Below, piece by piece: positions 42,948-51,872 of a stretch of DNA of 64,000 bases (positions are counted from its first letter, which is position 1; each line of letters starts with the position of its first letter). The stretch is from Thermogemmatispora tikiterensis (lineage in GTDB: Bacteria > Chloroflexota > Ktedonobacteria > Ktedonobacterales > Ktedonobacteraceae). The position numbers and the translations under genes were made by a program. The stretch lies in contig NZ_MCIF01000002.1 in NCBI RefSeq assembly GCF_003268475.1, forward strand, positions 3,828,671 to 3,892,670. The letters are read 5' to 3'. The notes beneath the pieces were generated by a model that made no database searches, was not told the origin of the DNA, and worked only from the letters and a program-made list of their open reading frames with translations.

Positions 42948-43146
42948 GGGCTGCTCTTCTCGAGCGGCAGGGCAGCTTGACCAGCGAGGCCAGCGATAGC
43001 AGGCCGGAGTTATCGATCGCGCCTGGACCCCGGGAAAGGAGAGAGACCGCTGCCTTACCTTCAGCCCTCATAACTGGTACAATCCTTAGCAGATGCATAG
43101 GACGAGGCGGAGCATGCACCGTCAGAAGACGCAGGTGTTGAAACAT

Positions 43147-43887
43147 ATGAATACAGCAAGAAGCGTGTCTTATGAAAGGAGAGCAAGGGATGCCGGGCCG
43201 GGCCGAGGCGGATGGTTAGCGGTGGTGGTGGCCCTGAGCGCCCTGCTCATGCTGGCGGCCTGCGGCGGCAGCTCAGCCCCTGATGCGCGGCAATTGCTCG
43301 CCGCGTCCCAGGCGGCCATGCAAAAGGTTCACTCCTATCATTTCAATCTCAAGGTTGAACACCCTGGCAGCGGCGCCACTCTGGTCATCCAAAGCGCCGA
43401 TGGTGATCTGCTGGTTCCCGATCGCTTGCAAGCCAATGCTGGGGCCCTGGTCCTTGGCTCGCTGGTGCAGGTCAAGATCATTGTGGTGGGCGGACAGCAG
43501 TACATGACCGATCCCATTACGGGGCGCTGGCAGACCATCAACGGACTGCCTGATCCCCGCGTGCTCTCTGACTCGCGTACTGGGATCGCCGCTCTTTTGG
43601 GGCAGATTCGCAATCCGTCTACACCCAGCGAGAGCAGCATCGATGGTGTCGCCTGTTGGAACATCACCGGCAAGCTCGATGCCGCGTATCTACGCGGTTT
43701 GCTGGGCGATCAGACGCGGGCTGGTTCGCTGCTCGATGCCGCTGTCTGGATCGGCAAGAACGATCAGCTGCCCCACCAGATACGCCTGACGGGGGTGGCT
43801 GCCGATGGCGATACGAGCCAGACGGTCCGCACGTTGAAGCTCTCGAAGTTCAACGAGACGATTACGATCAGTGCGCCAGCTGTCTGA
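43147..43887 (+). CDS. LppX/LprAFG-like lipoprotein
   Basis: A protein of about 246 residues with a type II signal peptide: WLAVVVALSALLMLAACG with the lipidated C39. The mature part begins with DARQLLAASQAAMQKVHSYHFNLKVEHPG and shows the beta-strand rhythm of LppX_LprAFG proteins, which bind lipids in mycobacteria and occur widely in Chloroflexota. It ends in KLSKFNETITISAP. The start is uncertain: in-frame ATGs at 43093, 43114 and 43147; a TACAAT at 43078-43083 would make the first one leaderless, so I take a later one. It precedes the MFS gene by 43 bp on the same strand. Confidence 0.78.
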   Translation: MNTARSVSYERRARDAGPGRGGWLAVVVALSALLMLAACGGSSAPDARQLLAASQAAMQKVHSYHFNLKVEHPGSGATLVIQSADGDLLVPDRLQANAGALVLGSLVQVKIIVVGGQQYMTDPITGRWQTINGLPDPRVLSDSRTGIAALLGQIRNPSTPSESSIDGVACWNITGKLDAAYLRGLLGDQTRAGSLLDAAVWIGKNDQLPHQIRLTGVAADGDTSQTVRTLKLSKFNETITISAPAV

Positions 43888-43930
43888 CGCCTGCCAGAGC
43901 TGCTGGTCTCTCTGCCGCTGGAGGTGAGAG

Positions 43931-45754
43931 GTGCGCTCTCTTGCTCATGCCACGGGGCGTCGCCAGACTAAGATACGTGGGCAGCGACCCCTCCTGGCCC
44001 TGATCTTTGTCTGTGCGGCAGTCTTCTTAACGGCCCTTGATCAAACGGTGGTGGTCACGGCGCTCCCCCAGATCGTTGCCGATCTGCAGATACCGATCTT
44101 GCAGCTCGACCGCGCCTCCTGGATTATCAGCGGCTACTTGCTGGGGTATGTGATTGCCATGCCGCTGCTGGGTCAGTTGGCTGATCGCTATGGGCGACGG
44201 CGCCTGTTGCTTTTGTGTCTGGCCTTATTTGCCTGCGCCTCGCTGGTTTGCGGACTGGCTCCCTGGCTTGGGTCGCAGAATGATTTAAGTTTCTTGCAGA
44301 TGCTTGGCGTGGATGTGCAGTCGCCCTGTCTGGTCTGGTTAGTGGGGGCGCGTGTGCTGCAGGCGGCGGGCGGAGGCGCTGTTGTACCGATCGCGATGGC
44401 GATTGTTGGCGACTACTATGGAGCGCGCGGTTTAGGCCCGGCCCTTGGCTTGATCGGGATGGTCACCGAGGCAGGGGGCGTACTTGGTCCCCTCTACGGA
44501 GCCTGGATTACGCAGACGCTGGGCTGGAGCGCCATCTTCCTGCTCAACCTGCCCCTCGTGGCCGCTCTCATGGTGCCGCTGGCCTTCTGGCTGCGCGAGT
44601 CAGCGCAGGTTCCCACGCCAGGGAAGGAGAAGCGACCTGGCGTTGATCTGGTTGGTGCTGCTCTGCTGGGGGCTGTCCTGCTCTGCCTCAGCCTCGGTCT
44701 GGCGCAGGAGGCTGCGCTCTTGACAGCAGGGCAGCCTGGTCTACAGGCCCGGGGTGCGCTGGAGAGTGCCGGCGCGCGCGGCAATCCCCTCTTGCTCGGC
44801 TTGGCACTGCTCCTGCTCGTCCTGCTAGTCTTCGTGGAGCGGCGCCTACAGCGAGAAGAGCCACCAGAAGAAGGCGAGGCCAGCCCTGGTGGACGAGGGC
44901 GCTGGTCTCGACTGAGCTTGCCCGGTCGCGGCGCGCCCGTGCTCGACCTGCGCCTCTTTCGCCGCCTCTCCTTTGTAGCGGCGGCTGTGGTCAGCCTGCT
45001 CGTGGGAGCGGCCCTGATCATTGCGATGGTAGACATTCCGATCTTCGTCGCCACTGTGCTGGGCGAGACGGCCATCTCCAGTGGCCTCGCCTTGCTGCGG
45101 CTGACGGCCATGATCCCCCTTGGGGCGCTGGCCGGTGGTTGGCTCTGCGAGCGCCTGGGAAGCCGTCCGGTGGCCATTGCAGGGCTCCTGTGCGCGGCGG
45201 CGGCTTTCTGGTTGATGCATTGGTGGCCGCTGCGAGTGGACTGGAACCAGATCACGCTGAGCACCATCCTGGGAGGCTGGGGCTTTGGTCTGGTCATTGC
45301 CCCTATTGGGGTGATTGCCCTGGATGCGGCACGTGAGCGGCGGGGTGGCCTGGCGGCGGCTCTCGTCACGATGCTGCGCATGGTAGGGATGATTCTCGGC
45401 CTGGCGGCGCTCACTTCCTGGGGCCTGGGCTATTTTCGTGCTCTGGCTGCTGCTTTTGTCCCGCCGCCTGGGATCACTCCCTTCAGCTCTGCTTACCTGG
45501 ACGCCTATACAGCCTATCTGGTCGCCGCTGCCCATACCGTCTATACCACGATCTTCCTGGTAGCTGGTGTACTCTGTCTGCTGGCCGTTATTCCAGCTTT
45601 AGCCTTTCGCGAGAGCCAACCTGTGACCTTCTTCAAGCGTATTCCAAAAGAGGAGCAGGAATCTGCCCCAGTAATGACTGGCGTGGTTCGGCCAAGCCAG
45701 ACCGAGGGCGAAGCCGTTCCAGCACCAGAGCCAAGAGAAGGGGAGCAGCTATGA
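43931..45754 (+). CDS. MFS drug-efflux transporter (DHA2/EmrB-QacA type)
   Basis: A 607-residue permease with about 14 membrane segments. LTALDQTVVVTALPQIVADLQ is the DHA2 signature in helix 1, RASWIISGYLLGYVIAMPLLGQLADRYGRRRL contains motif A, and GAWITQTLGWSAIFLLNLPL is motif C-like. A cytoplasmic insert (about 298-340, Arg/Glu/Pro-rich) divides the halves. It exports drugs or metabolites by proton antiport. GTG 43931 lies behind GGAGGTGAGAG. Its last 4 bp overlap the start of the DUF4097-like gene, so both are translated in step. No TetR or MarR regulator is adjacent. Confidence 0.93.
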   Translation: MRSLAHATGRRQTKIRGQRPLLALIFVCAAVFLTALDQTVVVTALPQIVADLQIPILQLDRASWIISGYLLGYVIAMPLLGQLADRYGRRRLLLLCLALFACASLVCGLAPWLGSQNDLSFLQMLGVDVQSPCLVWLVGARVLQAAGGGAVVPIAMAIVGDYYGARGLGPALGLIGMVTEAGGVLGPLYGAWITQTLGWSAIFLLNLPLVAALMVPLAFWLRESAQVPTPGKEKRPGVDLVGAALLGAVLLCLSLGLAQEAALLTAGQPGLQARGALESAGARGNPLLLGLALLLLVLLVFVERRLQREEPPEEGEASPGGRGRWSRLSLPGRGAPVLDLRLFRRLSFVAAAVVSLLVGAALIIAMVDIPIFVATVLGETAISSGLALLRLTAMIPLGALAGGWLCERLGSRPVAIAGLLCAAAAFWLMHWWPLRVDWNQITLSTILGGWGFGLVIAPIGVIALDAARERRGGLAAALVTMLRMVGMILGLAALTSWGLGYFRALAAAFVPPPGITPFSSAYLDAYTAYLVAAAHTVYTTIFLVAGVLCLLAVIPALAFRESQPVTFFKRIPKEEQESAPVMTGVVRPSQTEGEAVPAPEPREGEQL

Positions 45755-46977
45755 GCAGAGAGAGCAAAGGACCTCGCTGGTCCGAGGAGCCGGGAGAAGA
45801 GAGTTGGTCTGCCTATGGAGAATTCCTTCCTCCGGGCCGCCGAGCGCAGCGTCGCTCCCGTCCCAGCGGCTCCGAGGCCACTCGCTGGCAGCCGGCGGAG
45901 GAGCCGCTGAGGCGCAGAAGGGCACCTCGGTGGGAGGGGGAGGACGCTGAGGAGGTGGTGGAAGAGGTTGCAATGGGAGGAGGACGGGAGAATCTCCTGT
46001 TTGTCGATGAGGAAGAGGAGCCTTCGAGCTATCGGAGAAGACACCAGGCAGACTACCGTCAACGGCGTAAGCGCCGCGGCCCCCCCTGGCTCTGGTTTCT
46101 CGGCGGATGCAGCGCGGCCATCCTTCTGCTACTGCTCGGGATCATCGTGGCCGTCTTTGCTGCCCTGCGCAGCGTCACCGGCAACAGTCCTTTGCCGATC
46201 CTGGGGCCAGCTGTCAACACCTATACTCAGACAAGTCAGCAGACGATCCCTATTAACAACTTGCAACAGCTCAAGGTGAGCAGCCAGATCGGCAGCGTGG
46301 ACGTCGCTGTCGATTCCAGCCTGTCTACCCCGGAGCTGACGATCATCAAACAGGTGAGAGTGGGGGGCCAGGCTGAGGCCGATGAAGAGTTCAAGCGCAT
46401 CAGCGTGCAGATACAGCCGGGACTGACCAGCTTGCAGGTCACGACAACGTTGCCGCAGAGTGAGGGCTTGAATGGCTCCAACGACACCGTCAATTTGCGC
46501 TTCAAGCTGCCGACCCAGGTCAATCAGGGAGCAACCCCTTTCGAGCTGAATGTCGAGCTGGCTGTGGGCGATGTCCATATCCAGGGCCTCAATGGCATGC
46601 TGGTGGTCGAGAATGAGGCGGGCAACATCACCGTTGAGGGGACGACCTTGACCAATGGCAGTAGCCTGCGCACGGTCAATGGCCAGGTAACCTTCAATGG
46701 AACGCTCGATACCCATCCCATTGCCGGCGGGCGACCGCTTTTTCAGATTCATAGTGAGGTTGGCCAACTGAATGTTACCCTGCCTGCCTCTACCGCTGTC
46801 GTGGTGGATGCCTATGTAAACAGCGGCAGGATCGTGAGCACCTTCCCAATTCAGGTCAGTACTAATGCCGGCTCAGCTACCTACTATGGACCTCTAGTAC
46901 CAGGGAGTGGGCCAATGCCAACGGCGCTCTTGCGCCTCGATGTCGGCACTGGCACTATCAATCTGCACAGTGCATAA
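45751..46977 (+). CDS. Membrane-anchored DUF4097-like beta-repeat protein
   Basis: A 408-residue protein. A 115-residue charged N-terminal region rich in Arg, Glu and Pro is cytoplasmic; one membrane helix follows (about 117-143, LWFLGGCSAAILLLLLGIIVAVF). The outer region has many short beta strands with the repeating pattern of adhesin/DUF4097 proteins: LKVSSQIGSVDVAVD, VNLRFKLP, VELAVGDVHIQGLNGMLVVENEAGNITVEGT and a closing LRLDVGTGTINLHSA. Function of this family is not known; a right-handed beta-helix is likely. It overlaps the MFS gene by 4 bp, so it may assist or sense the transporter (inference). Confidence 0.75.
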   Translation: MSRESKGPRWSEEPGEESWSAYGEFLPPGRRAQRRSRPSGSEATRWQPAEEPLRRRRAPRWEGEDAEEVVEEVAMGGGRENLLFVDEEEEPSSYRRRHQADYRQRRKRRGPPWLWFLGGCSAAILLLLLGIIVAVFAALRSVTGNSPLPILGPAVNTYTQTSQQTIPINNLQQLKVSSQIGSVDVAVDSSLSTPELTIIKQVRVGGQAEADEEFKRISVQIQPGLTSLQVTTTLPQSEGLNGSNDTVNLRFKLPTQVNQGATPFELNVELAVGDVHIQGLNGMLVVENEAGNITVEGTTLTNGSSLRTVNGQVTFNGTLDTHPIAGGRPLFQIHSEVGQLNVTLPASTAVVVDAYVNSGRIVSTFPIQVSTNAGSATYYGPLVPGSGPMPTALLRLDVGTGTINLHSA

Positions 46978-47008
46978 AGTAGCATATCTGTAGCGGACAG
47001 AAGATTCG

Positions 47009-47017
47009 TGCTATACT
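47009..47017 (+). promoter_or_regulatory. Extended -10 promoter for alpha/beta hydrolase
   Basis: TGCTATACT is a TGn-extended -10 with hexamer at 47012-47017. The start point would be near 47024, only 10 bp before the first possible start codon. Confidence 0.45.
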
Positions 47018-47033
47018 ATGAGAGTGACGACTC

Positions 47034-47714
47034 TTGCTATGGGTGGCTCTTTATTTTCCGACTAGAAAGGCGGGGGATGTTATCGCACAGATCTTGCACG
47101 TTGATATACCGTCACCTCTGGGCCGTCTTGAGGGCATCCTGAAGCCCGAGGAAGCGGGTGTCAAACCGCACTATGTCTCCCTGGTCTGTCACCCACATCC
47201 GCTGTATGGGGGGACGATGGACAACAAGGTCGTCTTCAAGGTGGCCCAGATTCTTCAGGCCTTGCAGATACCGGCGCTGCGCTTCAACTTTCGGGGGGTA
47301 GGGAGAAGTTCGGGTAGCTATGATGAAGGGAGGGGGGAAATGGACGATGTGCGCTATGCGCTGGATTTCCTCAGCCATCGCTATCCGGGCCTCCCCGTCA
47401 TTCTGGCTGGTTTCTCATTTGGCGCCTATGTGGGCCTGCGGGTGGGGGCCATCGATGGCAGGGTGCGGGCACTCATCGGCCTGGGTGTGCCTGCGCGCAG
47501 CTTCGATGGCGATACATTGCAGGGCTGTACCAAGCCCAAGCTGATCATCCACGGGACGCGGGACGAAGTTGCACCCTATGCTCTGACCGTTCGCTGGTTT
47601 GAGCAGTTGCCGGCTCCCAAGACGATGATCGCGGTCGAGGGTGCGGACCACTTCTTCCAGGGACGGCTGGATGAAGTGCAGACAATCATTGCCAGCTTCG
47701 TTCAGACGTTGTGA
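47034..47714 (+). CDS. Alpha/beta hydrolase (dienelactone hydrolase-like/esterase)
   Basis: A protein of up to 226 residues with the alpha/beta hydrolase fold. VCHPHPLYGGTMDN, FNFRGVGRSSGSYDEG and the nucleophile elbow GFSFG (S128) identify the KGG-like/YfbB-type prokaryotic esterase group; the acid is in IIHGTRDEVAP and the His in EGADHFFQG. It is cytosolic. The start is poorly defined: TTG 47034, GTG 47043 or TTG 47094 are all possible, and AAAGGCGGGGG lies inside the early frame. The substrate is unknown. Confidence 0.82.
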   Translation: MLWVALYFPTRKAGDVIAQILHVDIPSPLGRLEGILKPEEAGVKPHYVSLVCHPHPLYGGTMDNKVVFKVAQILQALQIPALRFNFRGVGRSSGSYDEGRGEMDDVRYALDFLSHRYPGLPVILAGFSFGAYVGLRVGAIDGRVRALIGLGVPARSFDGDTLQGCTKPKLIIHGTRDEVAPYALTVRWFEQLPAPKTMIAVEGADHFFQGRLDEVQTIIASFVQTL

Positions 47715-48155
47715 CAGCCGGGTGATGGTCTGCTCGTCTGCCTGCCTGTCTGCCTGCCATCTTCGGTCAGGACGCAGGCCGTTTCCCCGCCCGCTTACCG
47801 CCTGCCCCTCACCTGCCGCTTCGCTGTGCTCGCTCCTCTCCCTGGTGCGAGCCTCGGCCCCCTTTCTCACTAACCGGGGTGGAGATGCGCGAGCGTTGGA
47901 GCTGTTCCACCTGGCCTGGCCGGCTGGGCTGCCCACCGCTGCCGCCTGTCTGCCTCTCTCTCTCCCCTCCTTCCGCATGCCTTGCCAGGGACAGGCCTCT
48001 GCCTCCCCTGCCGGGCCTGCTGCCCTGCAAGCGGGGGCGGAGCTTCCCTGGATGACAGTTCGCTTGCTTGGAGGGGTACAATAGCAGGCAGAGGCAGGTA
48101 TACAAAGGTGCAGGGCAAGCTCACCCCTGCCCAGACCAGGAAGGAGGAGACGCAT
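47715..48155. other. GC-rich gap with CTGCC repeats
   Basis: No credible gene. Starts with CTGCCTGCCTGTCTGCCTGCC near 47736-47757. A TACAAT at 48077-48082 may be the -10 of the TspO gene, with a weak GACAGT 17 bp upstream. Confidence 0.35.
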
Positions 48156-48833
48156 ATGGCGCGGGCGCTCAAACGGGGTGAAGACAGGCTGGAGAGAGGC
48201 GGAGGCTGGTGGAGCCTGGCAAGAGCGCTATGGGTGCGCGAAGCAGGCCGGCCCTGGCGCTGGTATCATGGATTGCTCTTCTATTTGCTCGTCCAGGGAC
48301 TGACCTTTGCCCTGAGCGGTCTGGTCAATCGCTGGCAGGGGCGGAGAATCAGCGGTCCGGGGCAGCTCCTCGGAGATGTCTCCTATTTCGAAGCATTGAG
48401 GCAGTCGATCTTTGCGCCCCCGGCCTGGGTCTTTGGTCCCGCCTGGACGATCAACAACCTGTCGGCCATCTGGGGGCTGCTACGCGTTCTCAACAAACCG
48501 GTCAACAGCGAGGGGCGCACAGCCTATCTGGCCCTGCAGGCCGCCTCATGGCTCGATTACATCATCTTCAGCGCCGCCTATTTTGGCCTGCGCTCACCAT
48601 TGAACGCGCTCTTGTTGACGCTCTGCATGCTGGGCCTGACGGTGGCGAGCGTGCTTGTGGCCCTGCTCCGTCTACGCGATACGCTCGTCGCGCTTTCGCT
48701 CGCCACGCTCTTTCTCTGGCTGTTACTGGCCTCCACGGCGGCGATCTTTCAGGCACTGTGGAATCGCGATGCTTTCTACGGCGTAGGGCCATTTGCCGAG
48801 CCACAGCCGCGCCTGCTGAAGCGAATGAAATAG
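48156..48833 (+). CDS. TspO/MBR family protein
   Basis: A 225-residue membrane protein with five hydrophobic segments after a basic 35-residue tail. FAPPAWVFGPAWTINN (87-101) is the hallmark of the tryptophan-rich sensory protein/translocator family, which binds tetrapyrroles such as heme or protoporphyrin. It is longer than bacterial TspO (about 160 residues). ATG 48156 follows AAGGAGGAGAC; the upstream frame to 47982 is rejected. A hairpin lies between it and the convergent binding-protein gene. Confidence 0.85.
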   Translation: MARALKRGEDRLERGGGWWSLARALWVREAGRPWRWYHGLLFYLLVQGLTFALSGLVNRWQGRRISGPGQLLGDVSYFEALRQSIFAPPAWVFGPAWTINNLSAIWGLLRVLNKPVNSEGRTAYLALQAASWLDYIIFSAAYFGLRSPLNALLLTLCMLGLTVASVLVALLRLRDTLVALSLATLFLWLLLASTAAIFQALWNRDAFYGVGPFAEPQPRLLKRMK

Positions 48834-48835
48834 GC

Positions 48836-48909
48836 AAAAAAAGCCGGCGTGCGCAGCCGCTGAGTGAGCGATCCGCTCGAGCGGGATCGCGGCGGCTGGC
48901 AGCCGGCTT
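48836..48909 (-). terminator. Intrinsic terminator of the binding-protein gene
   Basis: A long hairpin with AAGCCGGC and GCCGGCTT as outer arms and further pairing inside (GCAGCCGC with GCGGCTGGC, CGATCC with GGGATCG). On the minus strand it ends in seven T residues (48842-48836). It may also slow transcripts from TspO. Confidence 0.8.
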
Positions 48910-48981
48910 GTTGCTTTACCAGCGCGTGTCTGCCTGGACCTCCTCCGGGGGCTTCTGTGCTGCGCTCAGGGACTGGTCAGA

Positions 48982-50703
48982 CTAGTGCTGAGCGATGTAG
49001 ACGTCAGCCCATAGCTCAGGCGGGAAGAGACCCTGAGCGTTAAACTTCATGCCGATCACATAAGGCTTGAGCAGACGCACGCCGATGCGCTGATCAAGCG
49101 AGAGCCAGGCAACATCGTTAACCAGCTGCTGCTCTGCCTGGTTGTAAGCCTGGTAGCGGGCCGGGCCGTTGTCCATCGCGTCAGCCTGCTCCAGGTTCTG
49201 CTGAACCTGCTGCTGCTGAGCAGCGTCGCTGGAATTGTTCTGGCCGTAGTTGACCTGGTTGTTGGGAGAACCCTTGTCGAACTGGAGAGTCAGCCAGTCC
49301 TGCGGATCGGGGTAGTCGGCGATCCAGGCGATCGACCAGAAGCCGATACCTTTGGAGTTCCCCGGAGCCGCGTTCAAGTCCTCCAGCAGCTTGTTGAAGT
49401 CGGTGGCCACAGGTTTCACAGTGATCCCGAGCACGCTCTGCCACTGGCTGGTCAGTGTGGTGATCTCGTTGGTCACGTCCTGTGAGCCAGTGGGGTAGTA
49501 GAGCTGCAGAGGGGGCAACTGGGATGGGCTGGAGAGGCCCATTTCCTGGAGGGCCTGCTGCAGGAGCTGCTTGGCCTTGGTCTTGTCACCCGCTGTCGAG
49601 GTGACGCCCGCCGGGCCGGTCAGGCTGGCGTTATAGCCCGGCATGCCCTTCGGCACGATGTGGTATGTCGGCAGGCGAGTGTTCTTCCAGATCGCTGACA
49701 TAATCTGGTCACGGTTGATGGCCAGCGAGAGCGCCTGGCGGAAGTGGATGTTATCATAGGGCTTGACCAGATAGTTCATGCCCAGATAATCGATCGAGAG
49801 CTGCGGCGTCTCGCTGTACTCGGCGGTCTTAGCACGCGCCTGCTGGATGTTGGTGATGGGGATCGGCGTGATATCGACCTGGCCAGTCTGGTAGACCTGG
49901 TAAGCCGTCTTCACGTCCTGGTAGAAGGGCATGATAATCTGCTGCAGCTGCGGCTTTGGCCCATAATAGTAGGGGTTGGGCACAAAGACGATCTGCTTGT
50001 TGTGCTGGTAGGACTGCACCTTGAAGGGACCGGTACCGCCGCCCTCCTCAAGGTGGTCGGTCCAGCTCTTGCCGTACTTCTCAATGAGGCTCTTCTCCAC
50101 CACGTAGGAAGTGGGGTAAGCCAGAGCATCCAGGAAGTAAGCGGCTTTCTTGTTGAGCGTGATGCTGATCGTCTGTGGATCAGGGGTCTTCAGGCTGTCG
50201 CCGATGATGGTCTTGATCTTACCGGCGCCCAGCTGGTCGGAGTCCTTGATCAAGTTCAAATAGCTGCCAGCGACCGGCGACTTCGTGGCCGGCTGCAGGG
50301 CCCGGTCAATACTGTAGGCCACATCTGCCGAGGTGACAGGTGTGCCATCGCTGAACTTGACATTTGGCTTCAGATGGAAAGTATAGGTGAGACCGTCCGA
50401 AGAGATGTCCCACGAAGAGGCAATCTCCGGCTGTACGTTGAGGTTCTCGTCCAGCGTCACTAATCCGGTGAAGACCAGGTTAATGGCGGTCGACGAGGGT
50501 AGGTCGGTCACCATCGCCGGGTCGAAGGTCTCAATGTCCTGTACACCGGCGTTGGTGAAGATAAACTTCTGCTGACTGGCCGGCGCTTTGGCCTTAGTGG
50601 TGGTCCCGCTCTGTCCACCGCCACCGCAGGCGACGACAAAGAGGGCCAATCCCACCAGAAGCAGCAAGTGAAAAACGCCTGTGGTTACCTTCTGCTTCCT
50701 CAT
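48982..50703 (-). CDS. ABC transporter peptide/nickel-type substrate-binding lipoprotein
   Basis: A 573-residue extracytoplasmic binding protein of the SBP_bac_5 (OppA/DppA) family. The signal peptide ends LFVVACGGGG with the lipidated C26. GVQDIETFDPAMVTDLPSSTAINLVFTGL, FHLKPNVKFSDGTPVTSADVAYSIDR and GTGPFKVQSY are family hallmarks. It would deliver peptides or similar solutes to a permease. No permease or ATPase genes are adjacent, so it is an orphan component. ATG 50703 with AAGGAG 10 bp ahead is chosen over the in-frame extension to 50871. Confidence 0.92.
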   Translation of the reverse strand: MRKQKVTTGVFHLLLLVGLALFVVACGGGGQSGTTTKAKAPASQQKFIFTNAGVQDIETFDPAMVTDLPSSTAINLVFTGLVTLDENLNVQPEIASSWDISSDGLTYTFHLKPNVKFSDGTPVTSADVAYSIDRALQPATKSPVAGSYLNLIKDSDQLGAGKIKTIIGDSLKTPDPQTISITLNKKAAYFLDALAYPTSYVVEKSLIEKYGKSWTDHLEEGGGTGPFKVQSYQHNKQIVFVPNPYYYGPKPQLQQIIMPFYQDVKTAYQVYQTGQVDITPIPITNIQQARAKTAEYSETPQLSIDYLGMNYLVKPYDNIHFRQALSLAINRDQIMSAIWKNTRLPTYHIVPKGMPGYNASLTGPAGVTSTAGDKTKAKQLLQQALQEMGLSSPSQLPPLQLYYPTGSQDVTNEITTLTSQWQSVLGITVKPVATDFNKLLEDLNAAPGNSKGIGFWSIAWIADYPDPQDWLTLQFDKGSPNNQVNYGQNNSSDAAQQQQVQQNLEQADAMDNGPARYQAYNQAEQQLVNDVAWLSLDQRIGVRLLKPYVIGMKFNAQGLFPPELWADVYIAQH

Positions 50704-51076
50704 GTCTCTGAAACTCCTTCCCGCACCATTCGAATATGTCATTCCCACAGTTCGCTGCCTGATGGCTGAAGGAGAAGCGTCCTCGGCGGATAGTTGATCA
50801 GTGACACTTGCTGGTAATGCTGCACTAGGGGTAGCAACGAGCAAGAAAGAGAACCCTGGCACCAGCAGCACCCTGTCACGGGTGCGATTCTCTCCTCATT
50901 GACCCCTTCAATACTACGTCTCCAGGGAAAAAAATCTCACAACGTTTGATGGCTCTGGTTTGATTTTCCCTGGTAAGAAAGTGCCAGAACCAGTGTTTGC
51001 TCACCATCTCTCTCCTTCGCTTTCTGCGACTCCAGCGGCTCAATGGTGATACAATGGTCACAAAGTGCTGATTGGT
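50704..51076. other. Divergent gap before isochorismatase-like gene
   Basis: No gene seen. A TACAAT at 51050-51055 may be the -10 of the plus-strand gene with a weak CGACTC 17 bp upstream; no clear promoter for the binding-protein gene was found. Confidence 0.3.
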
Positions 51077-51814
51077 ATGAGTCAAGAGCTGTCTCTGGTG
51101 AGCTTTATGGATCACTACATCGCTCCTGATTTTGCTGCTGTTGCTCTCATTGTAATTGACATGCAAAGAGACTTTCTCGATGGCCAGCCGGCGGGGGTGG
51201 CAGGAACCGTGGCAATTGTGCCGCGCATTGTGCGCCTCCTGCAGGCTTTTCGGGAGGCAGAACGTCCGATTATCCATGTTGTGCGCATCTACCTGGCTGA
51301 TGGCTCAAACGTCGATCTCTGCCGCCGGGCAGCGGTGGAGCGTGGAGCTAGCTGGGTCCTGGCTGATTCCCTGGGCTGCGAAATCGTACCAGAGCTGCTG
51401 CCTGATCGCTTCTCGCGCCTGGAAACGGCTCGCCTGCTGGCTGGTCAGATTCAGTATCTCTGGCCCCATGAGGTGGTCATCTACAAGCCGCGCTGGGGAG
51501 CCTTCTATCGCACGCCGCTGGAGGACTATCTGCATCGTGCCCATGTTTCGACGCTGATCATCTGTGGCTGCAACTTTCCCAACTGTCCACGGGCGACTCT
51601 CTACGAGGCAAGCGAGCGCGATTTCCGCCTGGTCCTGGTGGAAGATGCCGTCTCCGGCCTGTATGAACAAGGCAAGCAGGAGCTGCGCTCCATCGGCGTC
51701 TCGATCATGAAGAGTGCTGAGATTGTGGCTGAGCTGCGGCGTCTCAAAGCCGAGGCGGGCAAAGCTCCTTTGGAGGGTCCCGAGGTAGCGGGAGACAAGC
51801 CTGGAGGAGGATGA
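51077..51814 (+). CDS. Isochorismatase-like cysteine hydrolase
   Basis: A 245-residue amidase/hydrolase of the isochorismatase fold. The catalytic triad appears as D28 (LIVIDMQRDF), K137 (VIYKPRWGAF) and C170 (CGCNFPNCPRATLYEA). The cis-peptide segment before Cys differs from the usual TNVCV, reading NFPNC. Members hydrolyse nicotinamide, N-carbamoyl compounds or vinyl ethers; the substrate here is unknown. ATG 51077 and GTG 51065 are both possible starts. It is convergent with the GH3 gene, 58 bp apart. Confidence 0.88.
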   Translation: MSQELSLVSFMDHYIAPDFAAVALIVIDMQRDFLDGQPAGVAGTVAIVPRIVRLLQAFREAERPIIHVVRIYLADGSNVDLCRRAAVERGASWVLADSLGCEIVPELLPDRFSRLETARLLAGQIQYLWPHEVVIYKPRWGAFYRTPLEDYLHRAHVSTLIICGCNFPNCPRATLYEASERDFRLVLVEDAVSGLYEQGKQELRSIGVSIMKSAEIVAELRRLKAEAGKAPLEGPEVAGDKPGGG

Positions 51815-51872
51815 CGACAAGACGTAGAGGCTGGCTGGTTGCCCTGGCAGCGCTGCCAGGAGCATCCATCAG

